Below are positions 7,736-16,874 of a stretch of DNA of 64,000 nucleotides, piece after piece. The notes below the pieces were generated by a model that ran no database searches, was not told the origin of the DNA, and worked only from the letters and a program-made list of their open reading frames with translations. Origin of the DNA: Paenibacillus_AB hodogayensis (GTDB lineage Bacteria; Bacillota; Bacilli; Paenibacillales; NBRC-103111); the NCBI RefSeq assembly GCF_039536325.1, contig NZ_BAAAYO010000014.1, forward strand, positions 372,001-436,000, given 5' to 3'. Both the position numbers and the translations under genes were made by a program. The first letter of the stretch is position 1. Each line of letters opens with the position of its first letter.

Positions 7736-9145
7736 TCATAGACCGGAATCTTCCTCATCGAGGCGCCCTTTATCTCCGTTCAGGCCCATAACGTATTTGC
7801 GGATCAGGCGGGAAGCCTTGGTCTGGCTAATCGCCAATTCGGCAGCAACTTTGCGGCTGCTTTGAAGACGCTGGTAAGCACTCGTCACCATGGACCGCTC
7901 CAACTCTTCTAACGCCGCATCCAGAGCGGAAGGACGAGCCGCGGCAGCCGTGTATTTTTGAAATAAATCGGGCAAATCCTGCACCTCGATTACCGAATCG
8001 GTCGTAATGACGAGCCGCTCGATCAAGTGCTCCAGCTGCCGCAGATTCCCCGGCCAAGGGTAGTGGTTGAACAACGCAATGACATCCTCGGAGATCAATT
8101 GATTGGTCCCGTATTTTTTATTGAATTTATTCAAAAAATAATACGTAAGCGGCGTAATGTCCTCACGTCTTTCCCGTAACGGCACAATCTTAATGTCGAT
8201 AACATTCAAGCGGTAGTACAAATCCTCGCGCCACCGTTTTTGCTGGACCATTTCCTGCAAATTGCGATTGGTTGCCGCAATAATCCGAATATCGACTTTT
8301 TTGGTCTTGCGCCCCCCTACCGGGATGAACTCGTGCTCTTGAATGACTTGCAGCAGCTTGGCCTGCAATTTCAAAGACAATTCTCCGATCTCATCCATGA
8401 ACAACGTACCTTCGTTGGCCGCTTCGATTAATCCGGGCTTGCCCGATCGGGTCGCGCCTGTAAACGCTCCTTGTTCATAGCCGAACAGCTCGGATTCGAG
8501 CAGCTCCTCGGGGATCGCCGCACAGTTGATCGTCAGAAACGTGCCCTTCCGGCGATTGCTAATGGCATGAATATAATGCGCCAACACCCCTTTGCCGGTA
8601 CCGGATTCGCCCTGAATGAGAATCGTGGAGTCGATGGGCGCCACTTTTTGACACAGCTTTAAAATTTGCTTCATCTTGGCACTGTTGGTAATGATAGAAG
8701 CCGCCGGATTCGCGCCCTCTTCCCCTTCCTTCTCGCCAGACTCCTCTGCGCCCTGGACCACGCGTTTGTAATGAAGCATTTGCTGGGAGGTGATGACGGC
8801 AAGCTCGATATCTCCGTCCCCGTTTAAGAGCGGAACCGCCGTCGTGATCAGTTCCGTCCCCAGATAAGTCGTCTGCTTCATGGTTGTTGTTTTTTTGCTT
8901 TGAAACAAGTCCGGAATAATCGACGGCGTCCAGTAGCCTTCGGCATACAAATCCATGACGTTTTTCCCGATCACATCCGCGGGCTTCAGACCATAATGCC
9001 TCTCGCATACGCCATTCACATAAACAATGCGTTTATTGCCGTCTACTACGAAAATCTCGTCCGACGAATGGTCTAGAATTTTCTGCAGCATCTCGCTATT
9101 GATTTCCATCGTTTTGTTCAAGGCGCTTCGATCCTCGCGCATCAT
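7736..9145 (-). CDS. Sigma-54-dependent activator with N-terminal PAS domain
   Basis: In order: a PAS sensor domain (about 20-125; DEIFVVDGNKRIVYVNGVCERHYG), an acidic linker, an AAA+ activator domain with Walker A GESGTGKG (about 180-187), the sigma-54-contacting GAFTGA loop (about 227-232), FMDEIGEL, and a C-terminal TyrR-like helix-turn-helix (KVAAELAISQTKASRLIRKY). It uses ATP hydrolysis to open sigma-54 promoters bound upstream. The start is taken as ATG 9145, five bases after GGAGG. It lies next to a nine-gene operon that has a sigma-54 promoter, and its own upstream region carries an inverted repeat like the one upstream of that promoter (see 20550-20567). The PAS domain probably senses a pathway metabolite. 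Confidence 0.95.
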   Translation of the reverse strand: MMREDRSALNKTMEINSEMLQKILDHSSDEIFVVDGNKRIVYVNGVCERHYGLKPADVIGKNVMDLYAEGYWTPSIIPDLFQSKKTTTMKQTTYLGTELITTAVPLLNGDGDIELAVITSQQMLHYKRVVQGAEESGEKEGEEGANPAASIITNSAKMKQILKLCQKVAPIDSTILIQGESGTGKGVLAHYIHAISNRRKGTFLTINCAAIPEELLESELFGYEQGAFTGATRSGKPGLIEAANEGTLFMDEIGELSLKLQAKLLQVIQEHEFIPVGGRKTKKVDIRIIAATNRNLQEMVQQKRWREDLYYRLNVIDIKIVPLRERREDITPLTYYFLNKFNKKYGTNQLISEDVIALFNHYPWPGNLRQLEHLIERLVITTDSVIEVQDLPDLFQKYTAAAARPSALDAALEELERSMVTSAYQRLQSSRKVAAELAISQTKASRLIRKYVMGLNGDKGRLDEEDSGL

Positions 9146-9160
9146 CAATCCCTCCCTGTC

Positions 9161-9182
9161 ATTGAGTTAAATATAACTCAAT
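9161..9182. promoter_or_regulatory. Inverted repeat upstream of the sigma-54 activator (probable activator binding site)
   Basis: The repeat is ATTGAGTTA-AATA-TAACTCAAT, perfect over 9 bp arms, 16 bp upstream of the start codon. Its core fits GAGTYANNTATRACTC, shared with the upstream site of the catabolic operon at 20550-20567. Autoregulation is inferred. A half-site-like CGAGTCA follows at 9185. Confidence 0.6.
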
Positions 9183-9240
9183 TCCGAGTCACTTACCACT
9201 CTTACGGATATTATACAAATACAAACGCTACTCAGGTACG

Positions 9241-9273
9241 CCAAAAGCCCGGTATCCGTCAATGGAACCGGGC
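9241..9273 (-). terminator. Terminator of the sigma-54 catabolic operon
   Basis: A 7-bp stem (GCCCGGT/ACCGGGC) is followed on the minus strand by TTTTGG, starting 23 bp after the last gene of the operon. It separates the operon from the downstream activator gene. Confidence 0.75.
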
Positions 9274-9295
9274 CTTACGTATAGCGAACGGAGCC

Positions 9296-10765
9296 TTACT
9301 CGCGAAACCAGCCGATCGGCTCGACTTTTCGGTTAATATTGATTTGCTTGACCTCCTGATATTCCTCCAGGCCGAGCGTGCTCAATTCGCGGCCGATGCC
9401 GCTCTGCTTGTATCCTCCCCATGGGCCTTCATCATAGGACAGGTGATACGTATTCACATAGGTGATCCCGGCGCGAATTTTGCGAATCACCCGCTTCGCC
9501 TTGTCCATATCCCGGGTAAACACGGCGCCTGCCAAGCCGTAGATCGTGTCGTTGGCCAGTTGAACGGCTTCGTCCTCTCGGGTGAACTTCTGAATGACCG
9601 CAACCGGACCGAAGATTTCTTCCTGCACGATACGCATCGCAGATGTCACATCGGCAAAGGCGGTCGGAGCGATAAAATATCCGTGCTCGCAGCCGTCGTC
9701 TACCTTGCGGTATCCGCCGCAAACGAGACGCGCTCCTTCATCCCGGCCGATCTGAACGTACGAGAGGATTTCCTCCATATGGCTCTGAGTGGAGATGGCG
9801 CCCATTTCCGCTTCAGGGTCGTCGCTTCGACCGACTCGAATCCGGTTGGCGCGTTCGGCAAAGCTTGCCACGAAGCGGTCATAGATCTCGGCTTCTACCA
9901 AGATGCGGGAACCTGCCGAACAAACTTGGCCCGCTCCCATGTAAATGCCGTACAACGCATAATCCAGAGCGGTGTCAAAATCGGCATCGGCAAAAATCAC
10001 GACCGGCGACTTGCCGCCAAGCTCCAACGCGATCTTCTTCATATTGCCCGTAGCGGCCTTCATGACCGTTCGGCCAGTCTGCGTGCCCCCTGTGAACGAG
10101 AGACAATCGACATCATGACTGCTTGCCAGTTCGTCTCCGATCGAGCTGCCGCGGCCGAGGACCAAGTTGGCTACGCCTGCAGGCAAGCCCGCTTCATCCA
10201 TGATCTCAAATACTTTGACGGCCGTAACCGGCGTATTCTGGGAAGGCTTGAAAATGAGCGTATTGCCGGCCGCCAGCGCGGGGGCCATTTTCCACGCGGC
10301 AAACAAAATCGGGTAATTCCATGCCGCGATCAAGCCGCACACCCCTACCGGTTCTCGGACGATCAGCAAGTCCACGTCTTCGGTCGGCTTCAACGCGAGC
10401 GGTTGTTGCTCGACGATCAGCTTGGCGTAATAGCGAAAGCAGGAGACGGCTCCCTCGACATCGTAGACGGCTTCGCGAAGCGTCTTGCCATGGTTGGCCG
10501 CTTCGAGCCGAGCCAGCTCCGCCGTCCGCGCCTCCATCCGGTCCGCAATGGCTGTCAGATAGGCCGCGCGCTCGGTCTTGTCCATATCGGACCAAATCCC
10601 GCTGTCGAAAGCCTCCCTTGCCGCCGCAATGGCCGCCTGCGCCTCCTCGCGATCGCCTTCGGTTGCCTGTCCCATCACTTGGCCATTGGACGGGTTCACA
10701 ATATCCCGGGTCCGACCGGTGACACTCATGATCCACCGACCCTTAATATACATGCCGAGTTTCAT
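9296..10765 (-). CDS. Betaine-aldehyde dehydrogenase-like aldehyde dehydrogenase (GbsA-like)
   Basis: This 489-residue NAD(P)-dependent aldehyde dehydrogenase resembles Bacillus GbsA over its whole length. It has the catalytic glutamate in KIALELGGKSP, the catalytic cysteine in GAGQVCSAGSR, FTGGTQTG in the coenzyme domain, and the C-terminal APWGGYKQSG-like motif (GPWGGYKQSGIGRE). It oxidises an aldehyde, perhaps one with a trimethylammonium or amino group, to the acid. ATG 10765 follows AAGGAG; a longer in-frame start would overlap the previous gene. It is the last gene of the sigma-54 operon, 25 bp after another aldehyde dehydrogenase gene. The true substrate is not proven by family membership. 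Confidence 0.9.
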   Translation of the reverse strand: MKLGMYIKGRWIMSVTGRTRDIVNPSNGQVMGQATEGDREEAQAAIAAAREAFDSGIWSDMDKTERAAYLTAIADRMEARTAELARLEAANHGKTLREAVYDVEGAVSCFRYYAKLIVEQQPLALKPTEDVDLLIVREPVGVCGLIAAWNYPILFAAWKMAPALAAGNTLIFKPSQNTPVTAVKVFEIMDEAGLPAGVANLVLGRGSSIGDELASSHDVDCLSFTGGTQTGRTVMKAATGNMKKIALELGGKSPVVIFADADFDTALDYALYGIYMGAGQVCSAGSRILVEAEIYDRFVASFAERANRIRVGRSDDPEAEMGAISTQSHMEEILSYVQIGRDEGARLVCGGYRKVDDGCEHGYFIAPTAFADVTSAMRIVQEEIFGPVAVIQKFTREDEAVQLANDTIYGLAGAVFTRDMDKAKRVIRKIRAGITYVNTYHLSYDEGPWGGYKQSGIGRELSTLGLEEYQEVKQININRKVEPIGWFRE

Positions 10766-10790
10766 CCAGGGTGCACTCCTTTCCTTGGAT

Positions 10791-12212
10791 CTAATTTCGA
10801 TTCCACACAACCAGCTTCATTTCCGTCATTTCCTCGACGGCATACTTGATGCCTTCGCGGCCCAATCCGCTCTCCTTCACACCGCCATAAGGCATGTGAT
10901 CCACCCGGAAGCTTGGAATGTCGTTAATCATGACGCCCCCGACTTGCAGCTTGTCCACGGCGTCCAAAGCCGTTTGAATATCGCGCGTATAAACACCGGC
11001 CTGCAGGCCGTAGCGGGAATCGTTGACCAGGTCGACGGCCGCCGCTACTGAACGGACCGAATTGATCACCACGATGGGTCCGAAAGCCTCCTGACAAGAC
11101 ACATTCAAGGCATGGTCCGCCTGCAGGAGCACCGTCGGCATCAGGACGCCGTCTTCCGTCGTTCCGCCTGTCGCCACCACGGCGCCATGCTCCCGAGCCT
11201 CCTCTATCCAGCTCTGCACGCGAGCCGTTTCCTGACGGCTGATCAGCGCAGACAGATCCGTATTCGGGTCCAACGGGTCGCCGATGCGAAGCTGCCGGGT
11301 CGCCTCCACAAACCGGCCGACAAAATGCTCGAATACCGCTTCATGCACATAGATCCGTTGCAGGGAGATGCACACCTGCCCTTGATTGCTGAAAGCCCCG
11401 GTCACGCAGCGGGAAATAATACGATCCACATCCACTCCCTCATCGATGATCACAGCGGCATTGGACCCCAGCTCCAGCGTGACGCGCTTGAGACCGGCCT
11501 TGTTGCGAATGGCGGTTCCCACTTCCGGGCTGCCCGTGAAGGTGACCATCTTCACCCGCGGATCCGTCACAATCTGCTCGCCGACGGTACGGCCGCTGCC
11601 GGTCACCACATTCAGCGCGCCTGGCGGCAATCCGGCTTCCTGAAACAAACGGGCGATAAAGAAAGCCGACAGCGGCGTCTGGGCGGCCGGCTTAAGCACG
11701 ACGGTATTGCCTGCGGCAATGGCGGGACCAAGCTTATGGGCCACCAAATTCAGCGGGAAGTTAAACGGCGTGATCGCCCCGATTACGCCAAGCGGCTCGC
11801 GCATCGTATAAGCGATGCGCCCTTCGCCCCCGGGCGCGGCATCCAGCGGGATCGTCTCCCCGTGAATCCGTTTGGCTTCTTCCGCCGCGAATTTATACGT
11901 TTGAATCGTACGCTGCACCTCAAGCCGGGCAGTCGTGATGGCCTTGGCCGCTTCCAGTGCCAGGATTCGCGCCGCCTCGTCGGCCCGCTCGCTTAACAGC
12001 ACTGCCACCTTCTCCAGAATGGATGCCCGCTGGTGGGCAGGCATCCGGGCCATCGTTTCGCGCGCCCGGTCGGCGGCGGCCAGGGCGCGATCGACTTCGG
12101 CTGGCGAAGCGGCCGGTATGTGTGCGATCGCTTCTCCGGAATAGGGCGACCGCAAAACCGTTTCGTCTGGCGCGTCTACCCACTCTCCGTCGATGAACAA
12201 CTGCTGTTTCAT
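10791..12212 (-). CDS. Aldehyde dehydrogenase, GAPN/lactaldehyde-type subgroup
   Basis: A 473-residue aldehyde dehydrogenase with catalytic glutamate in VTLELGSNAAVII and cysteine in NQGQVCISLQRIYV. The SNAAVI motif in place of the common GGKSP is typical of the lactaldehyde, non-phosphorylating GAPDH, sulfoacetaldehyde and phosphonoacetaldehyde group, so its substrate is probably a small hydroxy- or charged semialdehyde rather than betaine aldehyde. The start is ATG 12212 (MKQQLFIDGEWV); a longer frame reaches into the Rieske gene and is unlikely. It lies 32 bp after the Rieske oxygenase gene and 25 bp before the GbsA-like gene. Confidence 0.9.
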   Translation of the reverse strand: MKQQLFIDGEWVDAPDETVLRSPYSGEAIAHIPAASPAEVDRALAAADRARETMARMPAHQRASILEKVAVLLSERADEAARILALEAAKAITTARLEVQRTIQTYKFAAEEAKRIHGETIPLDAAPGGEGRIAYTMREPLGVIGAITPFNFPLNLVAHKLGPAIAAGNTVVLKPAAQTPLSAFFIARLFQEAGLPPGALNVVTGSGRTVGEQIVTDPRVKMVTFTGSPEVGTAIRNKAGLKRVTLELGSNAAVIIDEGVDVDRIISRCVTGAFSNQGQVCISLQRIYVHEAVFEHFVGRFVEATRQLRIGDPLDPNTDLSALISRQETARVQSWIEEAREHGAVVATGGTTEDGVLMPTVLLQADHALNVSCQEAFGPIVVINSVRSVAAAVDLVNDSRYGLQAGVYTRDIQTALDAVDKLQVGGVMINDIPSFRVDHMPYGGVKESGLGREGIKYAVEEMTEMKLVVWNRN

Positions 12213-12244
12213 TTCCCCACATCCTCTCGTTGTCTGGACTGCCG

Positions 12245-13306
12245 TTAGCGCGGGCCAAGCGCAGACTGGACCAATTGGGCAAAATGGTAAACCCCGTGCT
12301 CGGTCGGCGAACAAATGCCCCGGTCAAATGCCGAGGAACGATACCCCACTTGAGCCAGTTCGACCAGTTCAACATCTTCTTGTCTGACCTGATCGGCGAA
12401 AGCCATCAATTGTTTTTGCTCAGCCGTCGGTTCGTCGCCTTCCAGATAGAACGTATAGACCCCCATCGTCGTCTCATGGTCAATCGGCAGCATCTGGATG
12501 GTCGAAATATTGCCGGGTCCCGGATAAACCGTCACCATCGTATTGGGCCACAGCCAGTAGAATCGCCCTTCCTGAACCTCTGCGGTCTGCAGGTCGGTGC
12601 GGCCGGCTTTGAGACCGGTTCCTTGAATATTGCAATAATCGCCATTGATAATGTGATACTTCTTCATATCGAGCGTGGAAACAAAGCCGGGATGGGCTAT
12701 CGGGCAATGGTCGCATTCCAGGAAATTGTCGATAAATACTTTCCAGTTGCAGCCAATGACCCGTTTTTTGACTTCGATTTTCTTCAAATTGCCCATGAAC
12801 GAAAATACGCGGATATCTTCAAAAAAATCGCGATACGTATCCAATAAGGCCGGCGCTTGATCGTCCAGGTTGACGAACATAAACGAGGATTCGATTTCCA
12901 GGCGTATCGGCTTCAAGTCGAAGGCGCCTGTGCATAGCTCGGAACAGTCTTTAAAATTCGGCGTTTTATTCAATCCGCCATCCAGCTTGTACGTCCAGCC
13001 GTGGTACGAGCACATCAATATTTTCTTGGAGCCGAACTCTTCCTTCTCCACTTTCGTGGCGCGATGGGCGCATACATTGTAGAATGCCCGAATTACGCCG
13101 TCCTGCCCATGAGTGACAATAATCGGTTGGCCCGCTACCTCACAAGTATAGAAGTCTCCGGGCTTGGCCACAAGACTGGACATGCCGACGAAATTCCAGG
13201 AACGCGAGAAAATCTTTTGCTTTTCCTCCCGGTACACTTGAGGGTCCGTGTATAACGCGTAAGGCATGGTTTGAAAAAATGGAGCTTCGGCAGATGGATT
13301 CGTCAT
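12245..13306 (-). CDS. Rieske non-heme iron oxygenase, alpha subunit
   Basis: A 353-residue oxygenase. The Rieske cluster ligands are C79-X-H81 and C99-X2-H102. The mononuclear iron site has H200, H205 and probably D311, and the bridging position three residues before H200 is glutamate (E197, in NFLECDHC). Glutamate here is a feature of the carnitine (CntA) and glycine-betaine (GbcA) demethylating group, while most ring-hydroxylating enzymes and plant choline monooxygenase have aspartate. It probably oxidises or demethylates a quaternary-ammonium or other N-methyl compound. No reductase gene is in the operon, so electrons must come from elsewhere. Start ATG 13306 follows GAGGAG. Confidence 0.9.
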   Translation of the reverse strand: MTNPSAEAPFFQTMPYALYTDPQVYREEKQKIFSRSWNFVGMSSLVAKPGDFYTCEVAGQPIIVTHGQDGVIRAFYNVCAHRATKVEKEEFGSKKILMCSYHGWTYKLDGGLNKTPNFKDCSELCTGAFDLKPIRLEIESSFMFVNLDDQAPALLDTYRDFFEDIRVFSFMGNLKKIEVKKRVIGCNWKVFIDNFLECDHCPIAHPGFVSTLDMKKYHIINGDYCNIQGTGLKAGRTDLQTAEVQEGRFYWLWPNTMVTVYPGPGNISTIQMLPIDHETTMGVYTFYLEGDEPTAEQKQLMAFADQVRQEDVELVELAQVGYRSSAFDRGICSPTEHGVYHFAQLVQSALGPR

Positions 13307-13418
13307 ATGAAACTCTCCTCTTCTCTTTCTATTTTCCTTCATGGGCTTCACGGGATAGGACCCTTCTCTACCGGGCTATCCGATTCCGAAACTCCTCCCC
13401 GGGAGAGGAGCCATTCCT

Positions 13419-14174
13419 TTACATGGCTGTCCAGCCGCCGTCAATCGGCAAAGCAATTCCGGTAATAAACGAGGAGGCGTCCGAAGCGAGGAACAACACG
13501 GATTGCGCGACCTCGTCCGGACTTCCCAGTCTGCGCATCGGCGTTGACGCCAGCAGCGCTTGATGCTCCTCGGGATTGTTGATATCCTTCTCCGTCATGG
13601 CCGTGCGAATGATGCCCGGGCAAATGGCGTTGACGCGGATATGGGATGCCCCGTACTCGACCGCCAGCGAGCGTGTCAAGGCGAGAACCCCTCCTTTGGA
13701 AGCCGTGTAGGCATCCCAAGCGTACCCGCCGGTCAGAGCCACAATAGAGGAGGCATTAATGATGGACCCGCCTCCTTGCTTCACCATCAACGGCAAAACC
13801 GCTTTGCAAAACTGGTACGTGCCCTTTAAATTGACCCGGATCGTCTGATCCCACACTTCCTCGGTCACATCGACAATATAGCCTTCGCCCGGCAGCACGA
13901 TGCCGGCATTGTTAAATAAAATATCGATCGTTCCGAACGCGTCCACGGCCGTCTCTACGGTGCGCAATGCCACCTCCTGGCTGGCGACATCGCCGCAGGA
14001 CATGACCGCTTGTCCGCCAAGCGCGCGAATCTCCGCGACGGTCTGCTCCGCCGCTTGCGGATTGTAGTCGTTAATGACCAGTTTGCAGCCTTCCCGGGCG
14101 AACAGGATGGCCGTCGCCTTGCCAATTCCGGCCCCTGCTCCGGTGATTACCGCCACTTTACCCTGTAAACCCAT
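13419..14174 (-). CDS. Short-chain dehydrogenase/reductase
   Basis: A classical 251-residue SDR. It has the coenzyme motif TGAGAGIG (residues 12-19), NNAG, the catalytic serine in INASSIVA, YTASK (Tyr and Lys of the active site) and the usual C-terminal DGGWTAM. Asp rather than Arg/Lys after beta-2 (VINDYNP) suggests NAD preference. It probably oxidises an alcohol intermediate to a ketone in the sigma-54 pathway, or reduces a diketone. A GGGAGG site precedes ATG 14174. It sits between the E3 gene (40 bp) and the Rieske gene (112 bp). I see no terminator in either gap. Confidence 0.9.
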   Translation of the reverse strand: MGLQGKVAVITGAGAGIGKATAILFAREGCKLVINDYNPQAAEQTVAEIRALGGQAVMSCGDVASQEVALRTVETAVDAFGTIDILFNNAGIVLPGEGYIVDVTEEVWDQTIRVNLKGTYQFCKAVLPLMVKQGGGSIINASSIVALTGGYAWDAYTASKGGVLALTRSLAVEYGASHIRVNAICPGIIRTAMTEKDINNPEEHQALLASTPMRRLGSPDEVAQSVLFLASDASSFITGIALPIDGGWTAM

Positions 14175-14213
14175 CTTGTTGTCCTCCCGTGTTCGTGTTG
14201 TCTGCCCATCTCC

Positions 14214-15593
14214 TTAGCTGTGGAGCGCCTGTCCCTTCGCATCCAAGACCGCTTCATAGATCGCCTCGGATAGCGTCGGATGCGCTGCAATCCATCCTTC
14301 GAGCCCGTCGACGGTCATCTCGCTATGGATCATCAAGGAGCCTTGTCCAATCAACTCGGTCGCCCGCGGTCCGACAATCGAGACGCCGACGATTTGTTCA
14401 TAGACCGGCTCCACCAGCACCTTCACTTTCCCCGCCTGCTGATCCAAAATCAGCGCCTTGCCGATAGCTGCGAAGGCAAATTCCCCGATTCGAATGTCCC
14501 CATATGCTTCCCGGGCCTGCCGTTCGTTCAAGCCGACACTGGCAATCTCCGGCGATGTATAGATGCAACGCGGAATCACGGCAGCATGCGGTGCCTGCTC
14601 TTGTCCGCATGCATGCCGAGCGGCGGTCTCTCCTTCATGGAAGGCGACATGGGCCAGTTGAATCCCGCCGATCACGTCCCCGCAAGCGTAAATATGCGGG
14701 ACCGCTGTCTGCATGTGCGCATTGACCGCGATGCCCCGGGCCGTCGCCGTGACACCGATGCGTTCCAGACCCAAATCGCGAATCCGCGGTTTGCGTCCCG
14801 CCGCGATCAGCACCCGCTCAAACGAATGGCGCGCGACGGACGAAGCGTTCTTCAATTCCACTTGCTTGTCCGCTCGGAGCACCCGGTGCAGAGTCGTTTC
14901 CGTGCGAATCTCGACGCCCTGTCGGGACAACTCCCCGTGCAGCACTTGGGCAATATCCGCATCTTCGCCCGGCAGCAGTTGGAGACCCATTTCGACCAAG
15001 GTGACCTGGGTTCCCATCTGGCTATAGATACTTGCAAACTCGCAGCCAATCACGCCTCCGCCCACAATCAATAACGACTCGGGAATACTCGGTAATGCCA
15101 TCGCTTGCTTGCTGTGAATGATCCATTCCCCGTCATAAGGCGCGGCAGCCAGCTCGACCGGTTCGGAACCCGTCGCCACAATAAATCGATCGGCTTGAAT
15201 ACGGATCGTCCCGCCTTCCTGGCGCACCTCCAGCGTGCGGGCATCGGCAAACCGGGCGCTTCCCCGCACAACGGCGATCTTATTCTTTTTCATCAAATAC
15301 CCGATACCTTGAACGAGCTTGGCTACTACCTGATCCTTATACGCTTGGACGCGCGGCCACTGTATGCCAGCCCCCTTGAGAGGCACCTCGATGCCGAAGT
15401 GTCCGGCCCGTTGAACCGCGGTCCACACTTCCGCACTTTCCAGCAGCGCCTTAGTCGGCATGCAGCCTTCATTCAAGCATGTTCCTCCGAGCGCCTGCTC
15501 TTCAACCAACGTCACATCGGCCCCTTGGCGGGAAGCGGTAATCGCGGCGACATAACCGGCCGGACCGCCTCCAATAACGGCTACCTTGCTCAC
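14214..15593 (-). CDS. Dihydrolipoyl dehydrogenase (E3)
   Basis: A 459-residue flavoprotein disulfide reductase with the FAD motif GGGPAGYVAA (8-17), the redox-active disulfide in GGTCLNEGCMPTKAL (about 36-50), an NAD motif GGGVIGCEFA, and the C-terminal AHPTLSEAI with the active-site His. It reoxidises the lipoamide of the E2 encoded just upstream. The start is GTG 15593, seven bases after AAGGAGG. It is part of the acetoin-dehydrogenase-like complex and equivalent to AcoL. It lacks an extra N-terminal lipoyl domain. Confidence 0.93.
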   Translation of the reverse strand: MSKVAVIGGGPAGYVAAITASRQGADVTLVEEQALGGTCLNEGCMPTKALLESAEVWTAVQRAGHFGIEVPLKGAGIQWPRVQAYKDQVVAKLVQGIGYLMKKNKIAVVRGSARFADARTLEVRQEGGTIRIQADRFIVATGSEPVELAAAPYDGEWIIHSKQAMALPSIPESLLIVGGGVIGCEFASIYSQMGTQVTLVEMGLQLLPGEDADIAQVLHGELSRQGVEIRTETTLHRVLRADKQVELKNASSVARHSFERVLIAAGRKPRIRDLGLERIGVTATARGIAVNAHMQTAVPHIYACGDVIGGIQLAHVAFHEGETAARHACGQEQAPHAAVIPRCIYTSPEIASVGLNERQAREAYGDIRIGEFAFAAIGKALILDQQAGKVKVLVEPVYEQIVGVSIVGPRATELIGQGSLMIHSEMTVDGLEGWIAAHPTLSEAIYEAVLDAKGQALHS

Positions 15594-15605
15594 AGCGGGT
15601 CCTCC

Positions 15606-16826
15606 TTAAAATAGTAAGCTGAGCGGCTTTTCCAAATTTCCCTTCACCGCATTCAAAAATTGGGCAGCCGGCACTCCATCCAATACCCGGTGATCAAACG
15701 TCAAGCTGAGCGGCAGCATCGTTCTGCGCTGCAAGTCATCCCCCATGTAGACCGGTTCATCCTTCGCCGTCCCGATTCCCAATATCCCGGCTTCCGGCGG
15801 ATTCAACACCGGCGTGAAATATTCGATCCCGAATGCGCCCAGATTGGTCAAAGTAAAGGTGGAACCGCTCATTTCATCCGGAGACAACTGGTTGGCCTTG
15901 GCCCGCTGGCTGAGCGATTTGATCCCGCGAGACAGGTCGACGACCGATGCCTGGTGGACATGGCGCATGACCGGTACGACCAGTCCGTTCTCCACCGCGA
16001 CGGCAACGGCCAGATGCACGTGGCCGTAGACTTCGATGCAGCCGTCCCGGTAGGCGCTATTCATCCCCTTATGCGCCTGCAGCGCCAGCACGACGGCTTT
16101 GGCGATAAAGTCCGTCAAGGTCAGCTTGATGCCATGCTGATCTTGGACATGGGGGACGGCCTGTTTGTGCAGGGCTGCCAGTTCCGTCACATCCGCCTTC
16201 GCATGCAAGGTCAGCTGCGCGCTTTGCTGCAAGCTTTCCGTCATGCGGGCGGCTATCGCTTTACGCATCCCGGCTACCGGGATACGCTCGACGGACTCCT
16301 CGGCGCAGGTGCCTGCCGGACTGCATACAGCCTGCTGCCGATGCGACTCCAATGCCGTCTGCACGTCCCGCTTCGTAATGCGCCGACCCGGTCCGGTTCC
16401 GATTAAGGAGCCTAGATCCAGACCGCTTTCCCGCGCCATCTTTTTGGCGACCGGTGTCGCCACTATACGACCGCCGGACCGGCTCACCGTATCCTCTGCC
16501 GGCTTCATAGGCAGCTGCGGCGACGGAGCGGACAATGCCGGCGGCGCCGTTTCCGGGCGAACCGGCTCTGGCGTTGCGAAGGCCTCCCCCGGCTGGCCGA
16601 TGTGGCCGATTGCCGTCCCATACGGAACCGTCTCGTCTTCATGGACCTGTATATTCAGCAGAACGCCGTCGGCTCCGGCTGCAATTTGGGTTGTCGTCTT
16701 CTCGGTGCTGATTTCCACGAGGGCTTCCCCTTTTGCCACGGAATCACCGACAGACTTTAACCATTTCACCACCGTTCCTTCGACCATCGACATACCCAAT
16801 TTAGGCATAATGACTTCTGTAGCCAT
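15606..16826 (-). CDS. Dihydrolipoamide acyltransferase (E2) of a 2-oxo acid/acetoin-type complex
   Basis: A 406-residue E2. It has one N-terminal lipoyl domain with the lipoylated lysine in ISTEKTTTQ (about K43), a proline/alanine-rich linker, a peripheral subunit-binding domain (ATPVAKKMARESG to TGPGRRITKRDV), a second linker, and the acyltransferase core ending in the catalytic DHRVLDG motif. It moves the acyl group from E1 to CoA. ATG 16826 (MATEVIMPKLG) matches the family start. It lies 48 bp after E1beta and 12 bp before E3, so the four subunits form one block. The acyl substrate is not fixed by sequence. Confidence 0.93.
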   Translation of the reverse strand: MATEVIMPKLGMSMVEGTVVKWLKSVGDSVAKGEALVEISTEKTTTQIAAGADGVLLNIQVHEDETVPYGTAIGHIGQPGEAFATPEPVRPETAPPALSAPSPQLPMKPAEDTVSRSGGRIVATPVAKKMARESGLDLGSLIGTGPGRRITKRDVQTALESHRQQAVCSPAGTCAEESVERIPVAGMRKAIAARMTESLQQSAQLTLHAKADVTELAALHKQAVPHVQDQHGIKLTLTDFIAKAVVLALQAHKGMNSAYRDGCIEVYGHVHLAVAVAVENGLVVPVMRHVHQASVVDLSRGIKSLSQRAKANQLSPDEMSGSTFTLTNLGAFGIEYFTPVLNPPEAGILGIGTAKDEPVYMGDDLQRRTMLPLSLTFDHRVLDGVPAAQFLNAVKGNLEKPLSLLF

Positions 16827-16874
16827 AATGAATTGTTCCTTTCTGGATAACAATATTTATCGTTCAAGCGCTAA

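Noticed and set aside
9344..10849. Plus-strand open frame of 501 codons
   Set aside because: It is antisense to the GbsA-like aldehyde dehydrogenase gene, which has full catalytic motifs and a ribosome site. The shadow frame has no domain.
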